A DNA stretch of 32,893 nucleotides from positions 1-32,893 of the forward strand of contig JAXHTH010000045.1 of NCBI GenBank assembly GCA_034211115.1, written 5' to 3'. Position numbers and translations under genes: made by a program. This DNA comes from JAXHTH01 sp034211115 (lineage in GTDB: Bacteria > Planctomycetota > Phycisphaerae > Phycisphaerales > SM1A02). This document shows positions 16,715-24,449 of the stretch, one piece after another; position 1 is the first letter of the stretch; each line of letters starts with the position of its first letter. The notes under the pieces are model-generated. The model was not told the DNA's origin. It worked only from the letters and a program-made list of their open reading frames with translations, and searched no databases.

Positions 16715-16740
16715 GCGATGGGTGATGAGCGGTGAGTGAT
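16706..16740. repeat. Tandem 7-base repeat, five copies
   Basis: Five head-to-tail heptamers with consensus GAGYGAT run across the stop codon of the CoA-binding gene into the gap. A second degenerate 7-base pattern (GCCAAGA, GCCAACA, GCCGGCA, GCCTTCC) follows around 16750-16777. Pyrimidine-rich TTTCAGC/TTCCAGC words then run up to the next gene at 16886. Confidence 0.7.
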
Positions 16741-16885
16741 CGCGGCATCAGCCAAGAGCCAACAGCCGGCAGCCTTCCCATCGTCGCCTCGGCATTGAGC
16801 CTCGACAACGATCCCGGGCTCACAGAGTCCGGCTCCCCGTTTCAGCTTTCAGTTTTCCCCATTCCAGCTTTCTCTTTCTCCGCCC

Positions 16886-17341
16886 ATGAGTGCCGAAGAT
16901 CCCAACAACCCCGGAAACCATCGCAACGGCGCCTCGGCCACGATCGGCCGCGGCACGCGAACCGAGACCGTCATGGCCAACGGCCATGTCGTCATCACCG
17001 ATCAGCCGCCCTATCAGGACGGCACGAACGAGGGCGCGGCCCCCGTCGATCTCATGCTCGCCTCACTCGCCGCGTGCAAAGCCTCGGTTATGCGCAAGTT
17101 CGCCGACCGCAAGGGCTATCCCATGGAGTCGGCGACGATCTACGCGCAGTGGATCAAGAGCGGCAAGCCCGATGTGCCGGATACCGTCTGCTGCGAGGTG
17201 AACATCGTCGGCGACCTGACCGACGAGCAGAGGAAGCGCCTCTACGCGGCGTCCAACGCCTGCCCCGTGCAGCGCATCTTCTCCACCGCCACGAACATCG
17301 AGTCGGTCATGACGTCGTCGCCCGCCCAGCCGGCGGTGTAA
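16886..17341 (+). CDS. OsmC family protein (first of a tandem pair)
   Basis: A 151-residue OsmC/Ohr-fold protein, expected to be a cytosolic thiol peroxidase-like dimer. The two family cysteines are present: Cys64 in MLASLAACKASVMRKF at the start of the long helix, and Cys126 in NACPVQRIF. Other landmarks are ATIGRGTRTETV, NEGAAPVDLML and DLTDEQRKRLYAAS. The N-terminal 15 residues are polar and Asn/Pro-rich. The start has no Shine-Dalgarno site (a pyrimidine tract precedes it). A paralogue follows 61 bases later. Organic hydroperoxide reduction is the best-known role of the superfamily, but the substrate here is unknown. Confidence 0.9.
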   Translation: MSAEDPNNPGNHRNGASATIGRGTRTETVMANGHVVITDQPPYQDGTNEGAAPVDLMLASLAACKASVMRKFADRKGYPMESATIYAQWIKSGKPDVPDTVCCEVNIVGDLTDEQRKRLYAASNACPVQRIFSTATNIESVMTSSPAQPAV

Positions 17342-17402
17342 GGGCAGCTGCCCCGGGGAAGGGGGATCTCGACACGCCGGCCGCGGTCGCTATCCTGCGC
17401 GC

Positions 17403-17873
17403 ATGGCAGAGCAGACTCCCACCTCGACCGGTCGCGCCGAGAGCGGCGTGGCGACGGCGCACATCGGCGCCCGGCGCTATCATACCGACGTGACGATGCC
17501 CGAGGGGCACGGGCTGGTGATGGACGAGCCGGAGTTCGCCGGCGGCGGGAACGACGGCCCGGCCCCCATCGACCTGCTCGTCGCCTCCCTCGCCGCCTGC
17601 AAGGCCGTCACGATCCGCATGCAGGCCGACCGCCACGGCTGGCCCCTGACCGCCGCCACCGTCACCGCCCGACACCGGCGCATCCCGGCCCGCAAACTCG
17701 AAGGCGGCGGCAAGCGCGGCATGGTCAACATCATCGAGTGCGACATCACCCTCGAAGGCGATGAACTCAACGATCGTCAGCGAAAACGGCTGCTCGATCT
17801 CGGCAACCACTGCTGGGTGCAGCACGCGCTTACGCACGAGACGCGCGTCGAGACGCGAATGGGCCCGGAGTGA
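17403..17873 (+). CDS. OsmC family protein (second of a tandem pair)
   Basis: A 156-residue paralogue of the gene before it. Matching parts: DGPAPIDLLVASLAACKAVTIRM with Cys66, ELNDRQRKRLLDLGNHCWVQHAL with Cys137, and an N-terminal strand like TAHIGARRYHTDV. It differs by a basic loop (ARHRRIPARKLEGGGKRG) and by CWVQ in place of CPVQ at the second cysteine. The pair probably arose by duplication and may act on different peroxides. No Shine-Dalgarno site is visible before the ATG at 17403. It converges with the DUF1801 gene 21 bases away. Confidence 0.9.
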   Translation: MAEQTPTSTGRAESGVATAHIGARRYHTDVTMPEGHGLVMDEPEFAGGGNDGPAPIDLLVASLAACKAVTIRMQADRHGWPLTAATVTARHRRIPARKLEGGGKRGMVNIIECDITLEGDELNDRQRKRLLDLGNHCWVQHALTHETRVETRMGPE

Positions 17874-17894
17874 TCGCGACCATCGCCGAAGTTC

Positions 17895-18314
17895 TCATTC
17901 CGTCGGCGTATGCGCGATGGCCGCGAGGATGAGCTGTGCGAACGCATCCGGGCGAATCTCGCGCTCGCTTCGGACAGGAATGTGCCGCTTCGCTTTCCCC
18001 GTTCCGCGGAGCAGCTCCTCCGGGTCCGGCAGGGATGCGCCGTGAATGAAGCCCAAATGCACCGCATCGCCGCGGATGCCGATGAGGCAGACGTTGCCAC
18101 CGATCTTCCCGAACGGCTGATCGGGCTTGTAGTAGCAGAGCGCGTTGAAGGCGATACTCTCGCTCAACTGCGGCGCGGTTTCGAGGACGAGCGCCCGCAG
18201 CTTCAGGACGAGATCGGCCAGTTCGTCGGGCCATTCATCCAGCAGCATCCAGAGGTCGGCCTCGTCCAGCCGGCGCGGCGATGACGTCTCCCGCTTCGCG
18301 CGTTTCTTCCCCAC
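17895..18314 (-). CDS. DUF1801 domain protein
   Basis: A 139-residue cytosolic protein of the DUF1801 (YdhG-like, frataxin/CyaY-like fold) type. Landmarks: WPDELADLVLKLRALVLETAPQLSESI, FNALCYYKPDQPFGKI, CLIGIRGDAVHLGFIHGASLPDPEELLRGTGKAKRHIPVRS and a C-terminal helix. It starts with GTG (18312-18314), six bases after the stop of the last zinc-ribbon membrane gene, so it reads as the final gene of that run. The family has no proven biochemical role, though some members have been linked to iron handling. Confidence 0.85.
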   Translation of the reverse strand: MGKKRAKRETSSPRRLDEADLWMLLDEWPDELADLVLKLRALVLETAPQLSESIAFNALCYYKPDQPFGKIGGNVCLIGIRGDAVHLGFIHGASLPDPEELLRGTGKAKRHIPVRSEREIRPDAFAQLILAAIAHTPTE

Positions 18315-18320
18315 GGCCGG

Positions 18321-19205
18321 TCATTCCTCCTCGCGCGCCGTTGCCTCGTTTGCCTCGTCCGACGCGTCCGCCCAGCGCATCTCCGGCGGGATCGTCCGGC
18401 CGCATTCCGGGCACTTGTCGCCTTCCAGTTGGTAGAGCAGGTATCCACACGTGCAGCGCGGCTCCTCAACCTTGAGTGTGATGCGCAGGCCGCATTGGGC
18501 GCACTTCGACGGGCCCAGCGGCAGCGCCTGGGCCGTCCCGCAGCGCGGGCAGACCACCTGCACGCGCAGCGCGGAAGGGATCGACTCGCCCGACGCCGCC
18601 TGCCGCAGCGCCTGAACCTTCCACAGAATCGGGGCGAGCACCGTTCCGCACGCGGCGACGATGCCCACCGCGCCGGACAGGCGGAAGAACAGGTCCTCCC
18701 CGAGCACGTGGATGACGTGATCCTCCATCCACTCCGGGACCACGCAGACCAGGAAGATGAACAGGCCGATGATCGAGGCGGCATAGATCGCCGTCCATTG
18801 CACCACCTTCGCCCAGGGGTGACGCAGCGGCAGGCCGGTGAACAGACCGAAGTAGGCGCACCAGACACAGATGACGTTGAATACCCCCGCCGTGCGGGCG
18901 GTGTATTCCTCCGCCCGGGAACTCAGCGGATTCTCGAACCAGAGAAGGAAGAGCCAGGTGAGGAGGGCGGCGGCCGAGGCGATGATCCCCATCCACATCA
19001 GGATCCGCAACCGTCCCTGCTCGATCACGATGGCGCAACACAGCGCCACGAGGCTGAAGGCCCCGAAGAGAGCAGTCGAGCCGAGGATCTCCTCCGTCGG
19101 ACCCAGACCCGGCATGAGAAGGGCGACGATCCCGATGACCGCCGCCAGCGACAGCGAGATGATCATCGACCAGAGGAAGGTTCGGCGCAGATGCATGAAG
19201 GGCAT
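18321..19205 (-). CDS. Six-helix membrane protein with two C-terminal zinc ribbons (gene 6 of the run)
   Basis: A 294-residue protein. About six membrane helices (9-31, 42-62, 66-90, 107-126, 135-156, 177-196) are followed by two zinc ribbons. The first is CPRCGTAQALPLGPSKCAQCG (Cys219, 222, 235, 238). The second is CTCGYLLYQLEGDKCPECGR (Cys251, 253, 265, 268). The C-terminus is acidic. The start at 19205 lies one base after the upstream stop with GGAG just ahead; a second ATG at 19196 is possible. The second ribbon matches the widespread planctomycete CGY-L-L / CPECGR motif. Function unknown; the ribbons could bind nucleic acid or a protein partner on the cytosolic face. Confidence 0.85.
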   Translation of the reverse strand: MPFMHLRRTFLWSMIISLSLAAVIGIVALLMPGLGPTEEILGSTALFGAFSLVALCCAIVIEQGRLRILMWMGIIASAAALLTWLFLLWFENPLSSRAEEYTARTAGVFNVICVWCAYFGLFTGLPLRHPWAKVVQWTAIYAASIIGLFIFLVCVVPEWMEDHVIHVLGEDLFFRLSGAVGIVAACGTVLAPILWKVQALRQAASGESIPSALRVQVVCPRCGTAQALPLGPSKCAQCGLRITLKVEEPRCTCGYLLYQLEGDKCPECGRTIPPEMRWADASDEANEATAREEE

Positions 19206-19206
19206 C

Positions 19207-20112
19207 CTACTCCGACGCGGCCAAACCGCCAGCGCCGGGGTCGGCTTCCGGCTCCGTCTCCCGCCAGCGCATCTCCGGCGGGATGGCCCGCCCACACTCG
19301 GGGCAGACATCGCCCTGCAGGCGATAGAGCAGATACCCGCACGCGCAGCGCGGCTCCTCGATCTCGATGAACAGCCGCGCTCTGCAGGCGGGGCAGCGTG
19401 CGTTGCCCGCGGGGAAGGCCTTTCGATTCCCGCAGCTCGGGCAGGCCATGTCCAGCGCGGGTCGGGAGGCGATCGACTCCGCCGGCCGCGTCTCACGGTT
19501 GGCCGCGCTGAGCGCGACGATGGGCACCAGCACGGTGCCCGCCAGCGTCCCGCCGGCCCCCAACGCCATTACCGGCAGGATGATCGCGAAACCCGGGAAC
19601 GAAGGCCCGCCGTAGACAAGTTCCTCCAGCAGGTAGAGGCCGAGCACGCTCGCGATGAACACCCACACGCAGATCATCGTGATGCTCTTCACGATGAGCA
19701 GCACGCCGCGCGTGCGCAGCAGGCTCAGGCCCCCGTTGTGGATGAGCGCCAGCGCCGGCAGGAGGCAGGCGAGACCGAGCAGCAGCACGACCTCATGCTG
19801 CGATGAATCCAACGTGTCCTCGAAGAGCATGAGCGCGAAAAGGATCATCACGCCGACCAGCGATGAGAACATCGAGAGCAGCATGATCAGGGGGAGGCGC
19901 CGCGCGCCGAGGACCAGCCCCGCCACCAGCCACGCGCCGGAAAGCACCGTGAGCAGGGCGAACACCCCCGTGCCGGTGGCGAGCAGAACCGAGTCCGGAT
20001 CGATCGCCACCCACAGCAGGCCGAGCAGCAGCGTGCACGCGAGAAAGACGCACAGTGCTCCGGCGGTCCAGCGCACCAGCATCTGCAGCGGTTCCGGCGG
20101 CGCGCGGTTCAT
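19207..20112 (-). CDS. Six-helix membrane protein with two C-terminal zinc ribbons (gene 5 of the run)
   Basis: A 301-residue paralogue of its neighbours. Helices are near 12-36, 43-69, 75-97, 107-124, 136-164 and 175-201. The ribbons are at Cys224/227/240/243 (CPSCG...CPAC) and Cys256/258/270/273 (CACGYLLYRLQGDVCPECGR), followed by AIPPEMRW, which is nearly the same in the next gene. The start at 20112 overlaps the upstream stop as ATGA, so translation is coupled. A longer in-frame reading from 20190 runs inside the previous gene and is rejected. Confidence 0.85.
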   Translation of the reverse strand: MNRAPPEPLQMLVRWTAGALCVFLACTLLLGLLWVAIDPDSVLLATGTGVFALLTVLSGAWLVAGLVLGARRLPLIMLLSMFSSLVGVMILFALMLFEDTLDSSQHEVVLLLGLACLLPALALIHNGGLSLLRTRGVLLIVKSITMICVWVFIASVLGLYLLEELVYGGPSFPGFAIILPVMALGAGGTLAGTVLVPIVALSAANRETRPAESIASRPALDMACPSCGNRKAFPAGNARCPACRARLFIEIEEPRCACGYLLYRLQGDVCPECGRAIPPEMRWRETEPEADPGAGGLAASE

Positions 20113-21029
20113 ACCAGCTCCACCCTGATCGACAGTCCGCAACGGCGACAGGTGCATCCGCCCGTCCGCCCCGTCTGCTCCTCCCCGCACCGCGGGCAGC
20201 GAAGGGCGAACTCCGCCACCGGTCCCCGCAGCTCGCCGCGGCCGGCGAGCGCGGGCAGCCAGAGCGTCAGGAACGTGCCGGCGAACGCACCGCCGGCCAG
20301 CAACGCCAACGCCGTTCCGATCCGGTACACCGCTTCCTCGTACGCCAGCGCGCGCGACCAGTCATGCAGATACGGACTGGACCATCCCGTTCCGAAGGTC
20401 AGCGACAGACCGAACGGAGCCATCAGCAGGAGGATCAGCCAGGCGACGGTCCATCGCGCCGCGAACCGTGCGCCCCGCCGAATCGACAGCACGAGCACGA
20501 TCAGCAGCGACCCGATGGCGACGAGACTCACCGGCCGGACCAGCAGATGGCTTGCTCCCGACAGGAACAGCTCGTGGTAAGTCACAGCGAAGCAGCTGTG
20601 GGCGGCGAGCACCGCGAGCAGCACGATCGCCGTCCGGCGTAGCATGCGCCACCACCCGCCGCGGCTCCGCGGCAGCATCAGCACGCCGATGAGCAGCATG
20701 AGAAACGCCCACGCCGCGGGCCAGACGATGAACATCAACCACACCGACCACGTGTTGTAGTCCCCGAGGAACACGGCGCCGATCGACAGCGCGAGTGTGA
20801 CGGCGCACGCCGCGAGACCGCTGATCATGAAGGGGACGGCGCGCCCCCGCTCCATGACGACGGCGCAGCCCAGCGCGACCGCCACCCACAGGAGCGCGTA
20901 CAGCGTGCACTCGAGCAATTGCGCGGGGATCAGCAGGCGGGAGGGCGAGAAGAACAGCGCCGCCACGATCAGCAACGCCGCGGCCCCGACGATGAGCAGC
21001 GTCCAGAGCAGAATCCGGCTCAGCCGCAT
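20109..21029 (-). CDS. Membrane protein with one C-terminal zinc ribbon (gene 4 of the run)
   Basis: A 306-residue membrane protein with six or seven helices (for example RILLWTLLIVGAAALLIVAAL, ALLWVAVALGCAVVMERG, PAAWAFLMLLIGVLML). Only the first type of ribbon is present at the C-terminus: CPRCGEEQTGRTGGCTCRRCG (Cys278, 281, 294, 297, with an extra Cys292), ending in LSIRVELV. The motif ALGCAVVMERGRA recurs in gene 2 of the run (ALSCAAAMERGRA) and, less closely, in gene 6 (ALCCAIVIEQGR), so the membrane parts are homologous too. It is spaced 55 bases from the gene before. Confidence 0.85.
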   Translation of the reverse strand: MRLSRILLWTLLIVGAAALLIVAALFFSPSRLLIPAQLLECTLYALLWVAVALGCAVVMERGRAVPFMISGLAACAVTLALSIGAVFLGDYNTWSVWLMFIVWPAAWAFLMLLIGVLMLPRSRGGWWRMLRRTAIVLLAVLAAHSCFAVTYHELFLSGASHLLVRPVSLVAIGSLLIVLVLSIRRGARFAARWTVAWLILLLMAPFGLSLTFGTGWSSPYLHDWSRALAYEEAVYRIGTALALLAGGAFAGTFLTLWLPALAGRGELRGPVAEFALRCPRCGEEQTGRTGGCTCRRCGLSIRVELV

Positions 21030-21084
21030 GACGGCAGCATACTCGACGCGCCCGGCTCACCGCCACGCCGGGCGCTTTCGCCCG

Positions 21085-21972
21085 TCACACCGGCGGCGCG
21101 GACGGCCCGGTCCAGCGATCCGCCTCCGGGATCGCCCGCCCGCACTCGGGGCAGACATTGCCCTGAAGGCGATAGAGCGGATACCCGCATTCGCAGCGCG
21201 GCTCCTCGATCTCGATGAGCATGGCGAAGCCGCACGCGGCGCATCGCGCGGCACCGGCGCGGAAAGCCTGTTCCGTTCCGCACCGCGGGCAGGTCATCGT
21301 GATGCCGATCCCGGCGGGGATCGTGTCGCGCCGCCGTTTGCGCCGCCGCTCATCCGCCCGGACCACGGCGGAGAAGGCGAAGCCCGCCAGAAGCAGAAGC
21401 GGTCCGAGGAACCCGAGGATGGAGAACGTCACCATGAGCAGTTGTTCGTTGGCTCGCTGGAGGATGGGTCCCACCCAGATCATGAGCGCCACCGCGCCGC
21501 ACCAGACCCAGCTTGCGCCGATCAGGAGAAGCCGGAACACGCCCAGCCACGTCGATCGCGCTCTGGCCAGGGCCAGCAGGCCGGTCCACGACGTCGCGAA
21601 GGCCAGGAGCGTGAACATCGACCCGCACTGAACGATGATCGCGTACCTATCCGGCGCGAGGTGTCTGCCGTAGATCACGATGATCCAGAGCACGCACGCG
21701 ACGAGGCTCGAGGCGATGCCGGTGAGCATGAGCGGAAGGAGACGCCGGCGATGCGCGACGTAGGCCGACATGAGTGCGATCGCGGAGAACGCGACCGTGA
21801 CAATCGCGGCGGAGACGAGGTCGTACCTGGCATCGTCCATGCGGCCCTCGATGAGCATCCTGATCCCCACGCCGGCGGCGAGCGTCAGCCCTCCCACCAG
21901 CAGCGCCATCAGCAGGCGCACGATCCACGTCGTCAGCGAGGTCATCAGCGATTCGCGGGAGAAGCGGTTCAT
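21085..21972 (-). CDS. Membrane protein with two C-terminal zinc ribbons (gene 3 of the run)
   Basis: A 295-residue protein with about six helices (for example IVRLLMALLVGGLTLAAGVGI, GILGFLGPLLLLAG-type segments near 180-200) and a basic stretch RADERRRKRRRDT just before the ribbons. The ribbons are Cys228/231/244/247 (CPRCGTEQAFRAGAARCAACG) and Cys260/262/274/277 (CECGYPLYRLQGNVCPECGR). Its ATG overlaps the upstream stop as ATGA. The basic patch places the ribbons on the cytosolic side by the positive-inside rule, which is an inference. Confidence 0.85.
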   Translation of the reverse strand: MNRFSRESLMTSLTTWIVRLLMALLVGGLTLAAGVGIRMLIEGRMDDARYDLVSAAIVTVAFSAIALMSAYVAHRRRLLPLMLTGIASSLVACVLWIIVIYGRHLAPDRYAIIVQCGSMFTLLAFATSWTGLLALARARSTWLGVFRLLLIGASWVWCGAVALMIWVGPILQRANEQLLMVTFSILGFLGPLLLLAGFAFSAVVRADERRRKRRRDTIPAGIGITMTCPRCGTEQAFRAGAARCAACGFAMLIEIEEPRCECGYPLYRLQGNVCPECGRAIPEADRWTGPSAPPV

Positions 21973-22715
21973 AACGGCTTCACGCTGATCCTGAGGCCGC
22001 AGTGCGCGCAGGTGTCGCCGCCGCTGCGGATGACGCTCGTCCCGCCGCAGCGCGGGCAGGTGATCCGCATCGTGTGTTCGCCGCGCGCCGTCGTCTCATC
22101 GCTCGTCAATTCGCCAAAGCGGGCGGGGACGTACACGCCGAGCAGGCCGATCGCGGTGAGGATCGCCAGCACGGCGCCGCTGCGCCACGCCAGCTCGAGA
22201 TAGCGCTGCTCTTCCTGCCAGCTCACGTATAACTGACCGACCAGCACCGGATAGCCGCACACGGCGATGCAGACATGCACGGCAAGAAGCGCCGCGCAGA
22301 TGATCGACAGCGCGCGGACGACGGCGAGCCAGCGATTCGTCACCCGCGGCAGCATCAGCCAGGCGATGAGCATCATCAGGCCGGCCCAGCCGGTGGGGGG
22401 CATGAGCAGCAGAAACGGGGTGAGCCATTCGCCGGGCCGGCCGACCGGATGAAACCAGACCGTCCTGATCCAGCCGAGGGCGGCGAGGGCGGAGGCGAGC
22501 AGGCCGGTGAGCATCCAGCCTCGCGCCCGGCCGCGCTCCATCGCCGCCGCGCAGCTCAGGGCGGCGACGGTGAAGCCCGCCGCGACCGCGGCCGCCGCCG
22601 CGAGCCGGCTCGCACCCGCCCACAGGAAGGGAAAGAACGCGTCGATCAGCAGCAGCACCACCGCCGCCGCGATGAACGCGAGAAGCAGCGATCCGAGGAT
22701 CCGCTTGAGAAGCAT
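21969..22715 (-). CDS. Membrane protein with one C-terminal zinc ribbon (gene 2 of the run)
   Basis: A 248-residue protein with about six helices (SLLLAFIAAAVVLLLIDAFF, AAAAVAAGFTVAALSCAAAM, LLMPPTGWAGLMMLIAWLML, ALSIICAALLAVHVCIAV, SGAVLAILTAIGLLGVYV). The single ribbon is CPRCGGTSVIRSGGDTCAHCG (Cys220, 223, 236, 239), ending in LRISVKPL, similar to gene 4. The start at 22715 is one base after the upstream stop. The one-ribbon genes 2 and 4 alternate with the two-ribbon gene 3, as though a pair of genes had been duplicated. Confidence 0.85.
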   Translation of the reverse strand: MLLKRILGSLLLAFIAAAVVLLLIDAFFPFLWAGASRLAAAAAVAAGFTVAALSCAAAMERGRARGWMLTGLLASALAALGWIRTVWFHPVGRPGEWLTPFLLLMPPTGWAGLMMLIAWLMLPRVTNRWLAVVRALSIICAALLAVHVCIAVCGYPVLVGQLYVSWQEEQRYLELAWRSGAVLAILTAIGLLGVYVPARFGELTSDETTARGEHTMRITCPRCGGTSVIRSGGDTCAHCGLRISVKPL

Positions 22716-22716
22716 C

Positions 22717-24204
22717 TCACTGCCCCGCTGTCGCCGGCTGGTCGTGCGTCACCGTGACCGGATCGGGCAAGGGCGGCAGGCCGCAGGAGGCGCGCAGGGC
22801 GTTCTGCGCCGCCAGTTCCTCCGGCATGGTCGCGATGGGGAAGCTCCGCACCGTCCCGTCCACCTTGCCCGCCGCGCAGAGGTTGGAGGCCTGCCCCGGC
22901 CCAGGCGCGGGCTGCTCCGGGCGGAGGATGACCACCCACAACCCGCCGTCATCCATCGCGAAGTCGATCCCATGATGAACGAAGACGAAATCGCCCAGCC
23001 GATGGGCGACGACGTTCTCGGGCAGGGCGGCCGCGGCCTCCGAGGCCAGCGTCCGCTGCCGGCGCGCGTCGAGCGTCTCGAATTGCGCCAGATTCGTTCC
23101 GGCTGCGGGGACGCCCCTCGGCGAGGGCAGCCCGCCCGTCGAGACGAGATTCCAGCCGGTGATCTCGCCCTGGGCGACGAGCTGAAGCGCGTGTGTCGGC
23201 GGCTGGCCGTTGCGCTGCACGTAAGACGAGATCCCGTTGGTGACGATCCAGGTGTCGAAGTCGGGCGACCCCGGCGCGCCCGGCCAGCCCGGGCCGAACG
23301 CCCCGCCGGCCGCCGCCGACGAGAAGAAGATGTAGAAGAACACGACGTAGCTGCCGACGGTGAGCGCGACGGCGGAGACCGGGGTGGCGAGGACGGCCAG
23401 CGCCGCCCGCCCGCCGTGCACCTGCTGCCCTTCCTTCACCATCAGGATCGCGCTCACGACGCACCAGATCCACAGGAAGTAGATCCCGCAGTAGAGCCCG
23501 AGGCAGGGCACGCCCAGCGGTGTCAGCGCCCCCACGCTGTAGCAGATCGACTGGTAGGTCCGCTTGATCGACCAGGTGCAGCCGCCGGTGAGGCGGAGGA
23601 TGACGTGCGTGACGAGCCCCCAGAGACCGAGGATCGCGGCTCCCGCGGCGATGCCGCCCAGCCAGGAGACCGCGCCGCCGATGGCCATCCCCGTCGCCTC
23701 CGGATCGCCGTTCAGGGCCAGGATGCCGGCGAAGCCGAGAAGCGGCAGGCCAATGCCGACGGCGAAAATGATGCTGAGCGTGACAAGCGCATACCCCCAC
23801 GCCAGACCCGCGCTGCTCTCGACGGGCAGGGCCCGCATGAGTGGTCCGGGGGCGACCATCGCCTTGCCGATCATCTGGAACCAGGCCTTGATCACCCCGC
23901 GCCGCTTGCGATCGAGCCAGGGCACCACGTCGGGATAGGTCTGCTCTTCCTCAACCCCCGTCGCGGGCCGCAGCAGCATCTCGTCCATGTTCACGGCCTG
24001 GCCGCATTTGACGCAGGTGAAGGCCCGGGGGACGAGGTGCCCCTTCGCGCCCGTGCCGTAATACACCTGCTCGCAGTGCGGGCAGCAGAACTGCACGCTG
24101 TTGATGACGAACTCGTACTCGCTCGGATTGAACGGCCGGCCGCATTCCGGGCACTGCCGGGCCTTCAGGTTCCACAGCGGGTAATCGCAGTTCTTGCAGT
24201 GCAT
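22717..24204 (-). CDS. YIP1-like membrane protein with N-terminal zinc ribbons (gene 1 of the run)
   Basis: A 495-residue protein, first of the run. The start at 24204 gives two ribbons at once: Cys3/6/18/21 (CKNCDYPLWNLKARQCPECGR) and Cys41/44/64/67 (CPHC...CVKC). Residues 110-320 are a Yip1-type helical bundle (SAGLAWGYALVTLSIIFAV, GGCTWSIKRTYQSICYSVGAL, LYCGIYFLWIWCVVSAILMV). The C-terminal 170 residues form an extra domain with GDFVFVHHGIDFAMDDGGLWVV and KVDGTVRSFP, which resembles the C-terminal part of planctomycete pseudopilin-like proteins. No Shine-Dalgarno site is seen; instead an octamer repeat fills the leader. Unlike genes 2-6, its ribbons are at the N-terminus. Role unknown. Confidence 0.87.
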   Translation of the reverse strand: MHCKNCDYPLWNLKARQCPECGRPFNPSEYEFVINSVQFCCPHCEQVYYGTGAKGHLVPRAFTCVKCGQAVNMDEMLLRPATGVEEEQTYPDVVPWLDRKRRGVIKAWFQMIGKAMVAPGPLMRALPVESSAGLAWGYALVTLSIIFAVGIGLPLLGFAGILALNGDPEATGMAIGGAVSWLGGIAAGAAILGLWGLVTHVILRLTGGCTWSIKRTYQSICYSVGALTPLGVPCLGLYCGIYFLWIWCVVSAILMVKEGQQVHGGRAALAVLATPVSAVALTVGSYVVFFYIFFSSAAAGGAFGPGWPGAPGSPDFDTWIVTNGISSYVQRNGQPPTHALQLVAQGEITGWNLVSTGGLPSPRGVPAAGTNLAQFETLDARRQRTLASEAAAALPENVVAHRLGDFVFVHHGIDFAMDDGGLWVVILRPEQPAPGPGQASNLCAAGKVDGTVRSFPIATMPEELAAQNALRASCGLPPLPDPVTVTHDQPATAGQ

Positions 24205-24214
24205 TGGGGAGGCT

Positions 24215-24255
24215 GGAAGGCTCGGAGACTTGGAGGCTTGGAGACTTGGCGGGCT
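24215..24255. repeat. Tandem 8-base repeat upstream of the zinc-ribbon run
   Basis: Four octamers in a row with plus-strand consensus YGGAGRCT (24215-24222, 24223-24230, 24231-24238, 24239-24246), then a nine-base variant. A partial copy also precedes them. On the minus strand this is a pyrimidine/purine-mixed leader reaching to about 10 bases before the ATG at 24204, where a Shine-Dalgarno site would normally be. Confidence 0.72.
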
Positions 24256-24414
24256 GGCGCCGGCGCCCGGGGTATCGTTCGGATTCAGGGTCGGAGAATT
24301 GAGGCCATGCGCCGGGGCTCGCCAACGACCGCTGTGCGAAGGTGCCAATGTGACAATCTGCTGATGTCGCCCTGCGGCATCAGCCTACCGTCTTTCGCCG
24401 CGGCCTCCCAGCCG

Positions 24415-24449
24415 GAAGAAAACGCAGCGCCGGACTCGCCGGCGCTGCG
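24415..24449 (-). terminator. Rho-independent terminator of ilvE
   Basis: An 11-bp perfect stem (24423-24433 with 24439-24449, 5-base loop) is followed on the minus strand by TTTTCTTCC. It lies about 175 bases past the ilvE stop at 24624 and before the next minus-strand gene at 24204. Confidence 0.75.

Noticed and set aside
16706..16740. CRISPR array
   Set aside because: The units are seven bases with no spacers and no cas genes.
24205..24348. N-terminal extension of the YIP1-like protein
   Set aside because: It would translate the octamer repeat (PSLQASKSPSLPAS) and place a non-conserved tail ahead of the zinc ribbon that normally starts such proteins.
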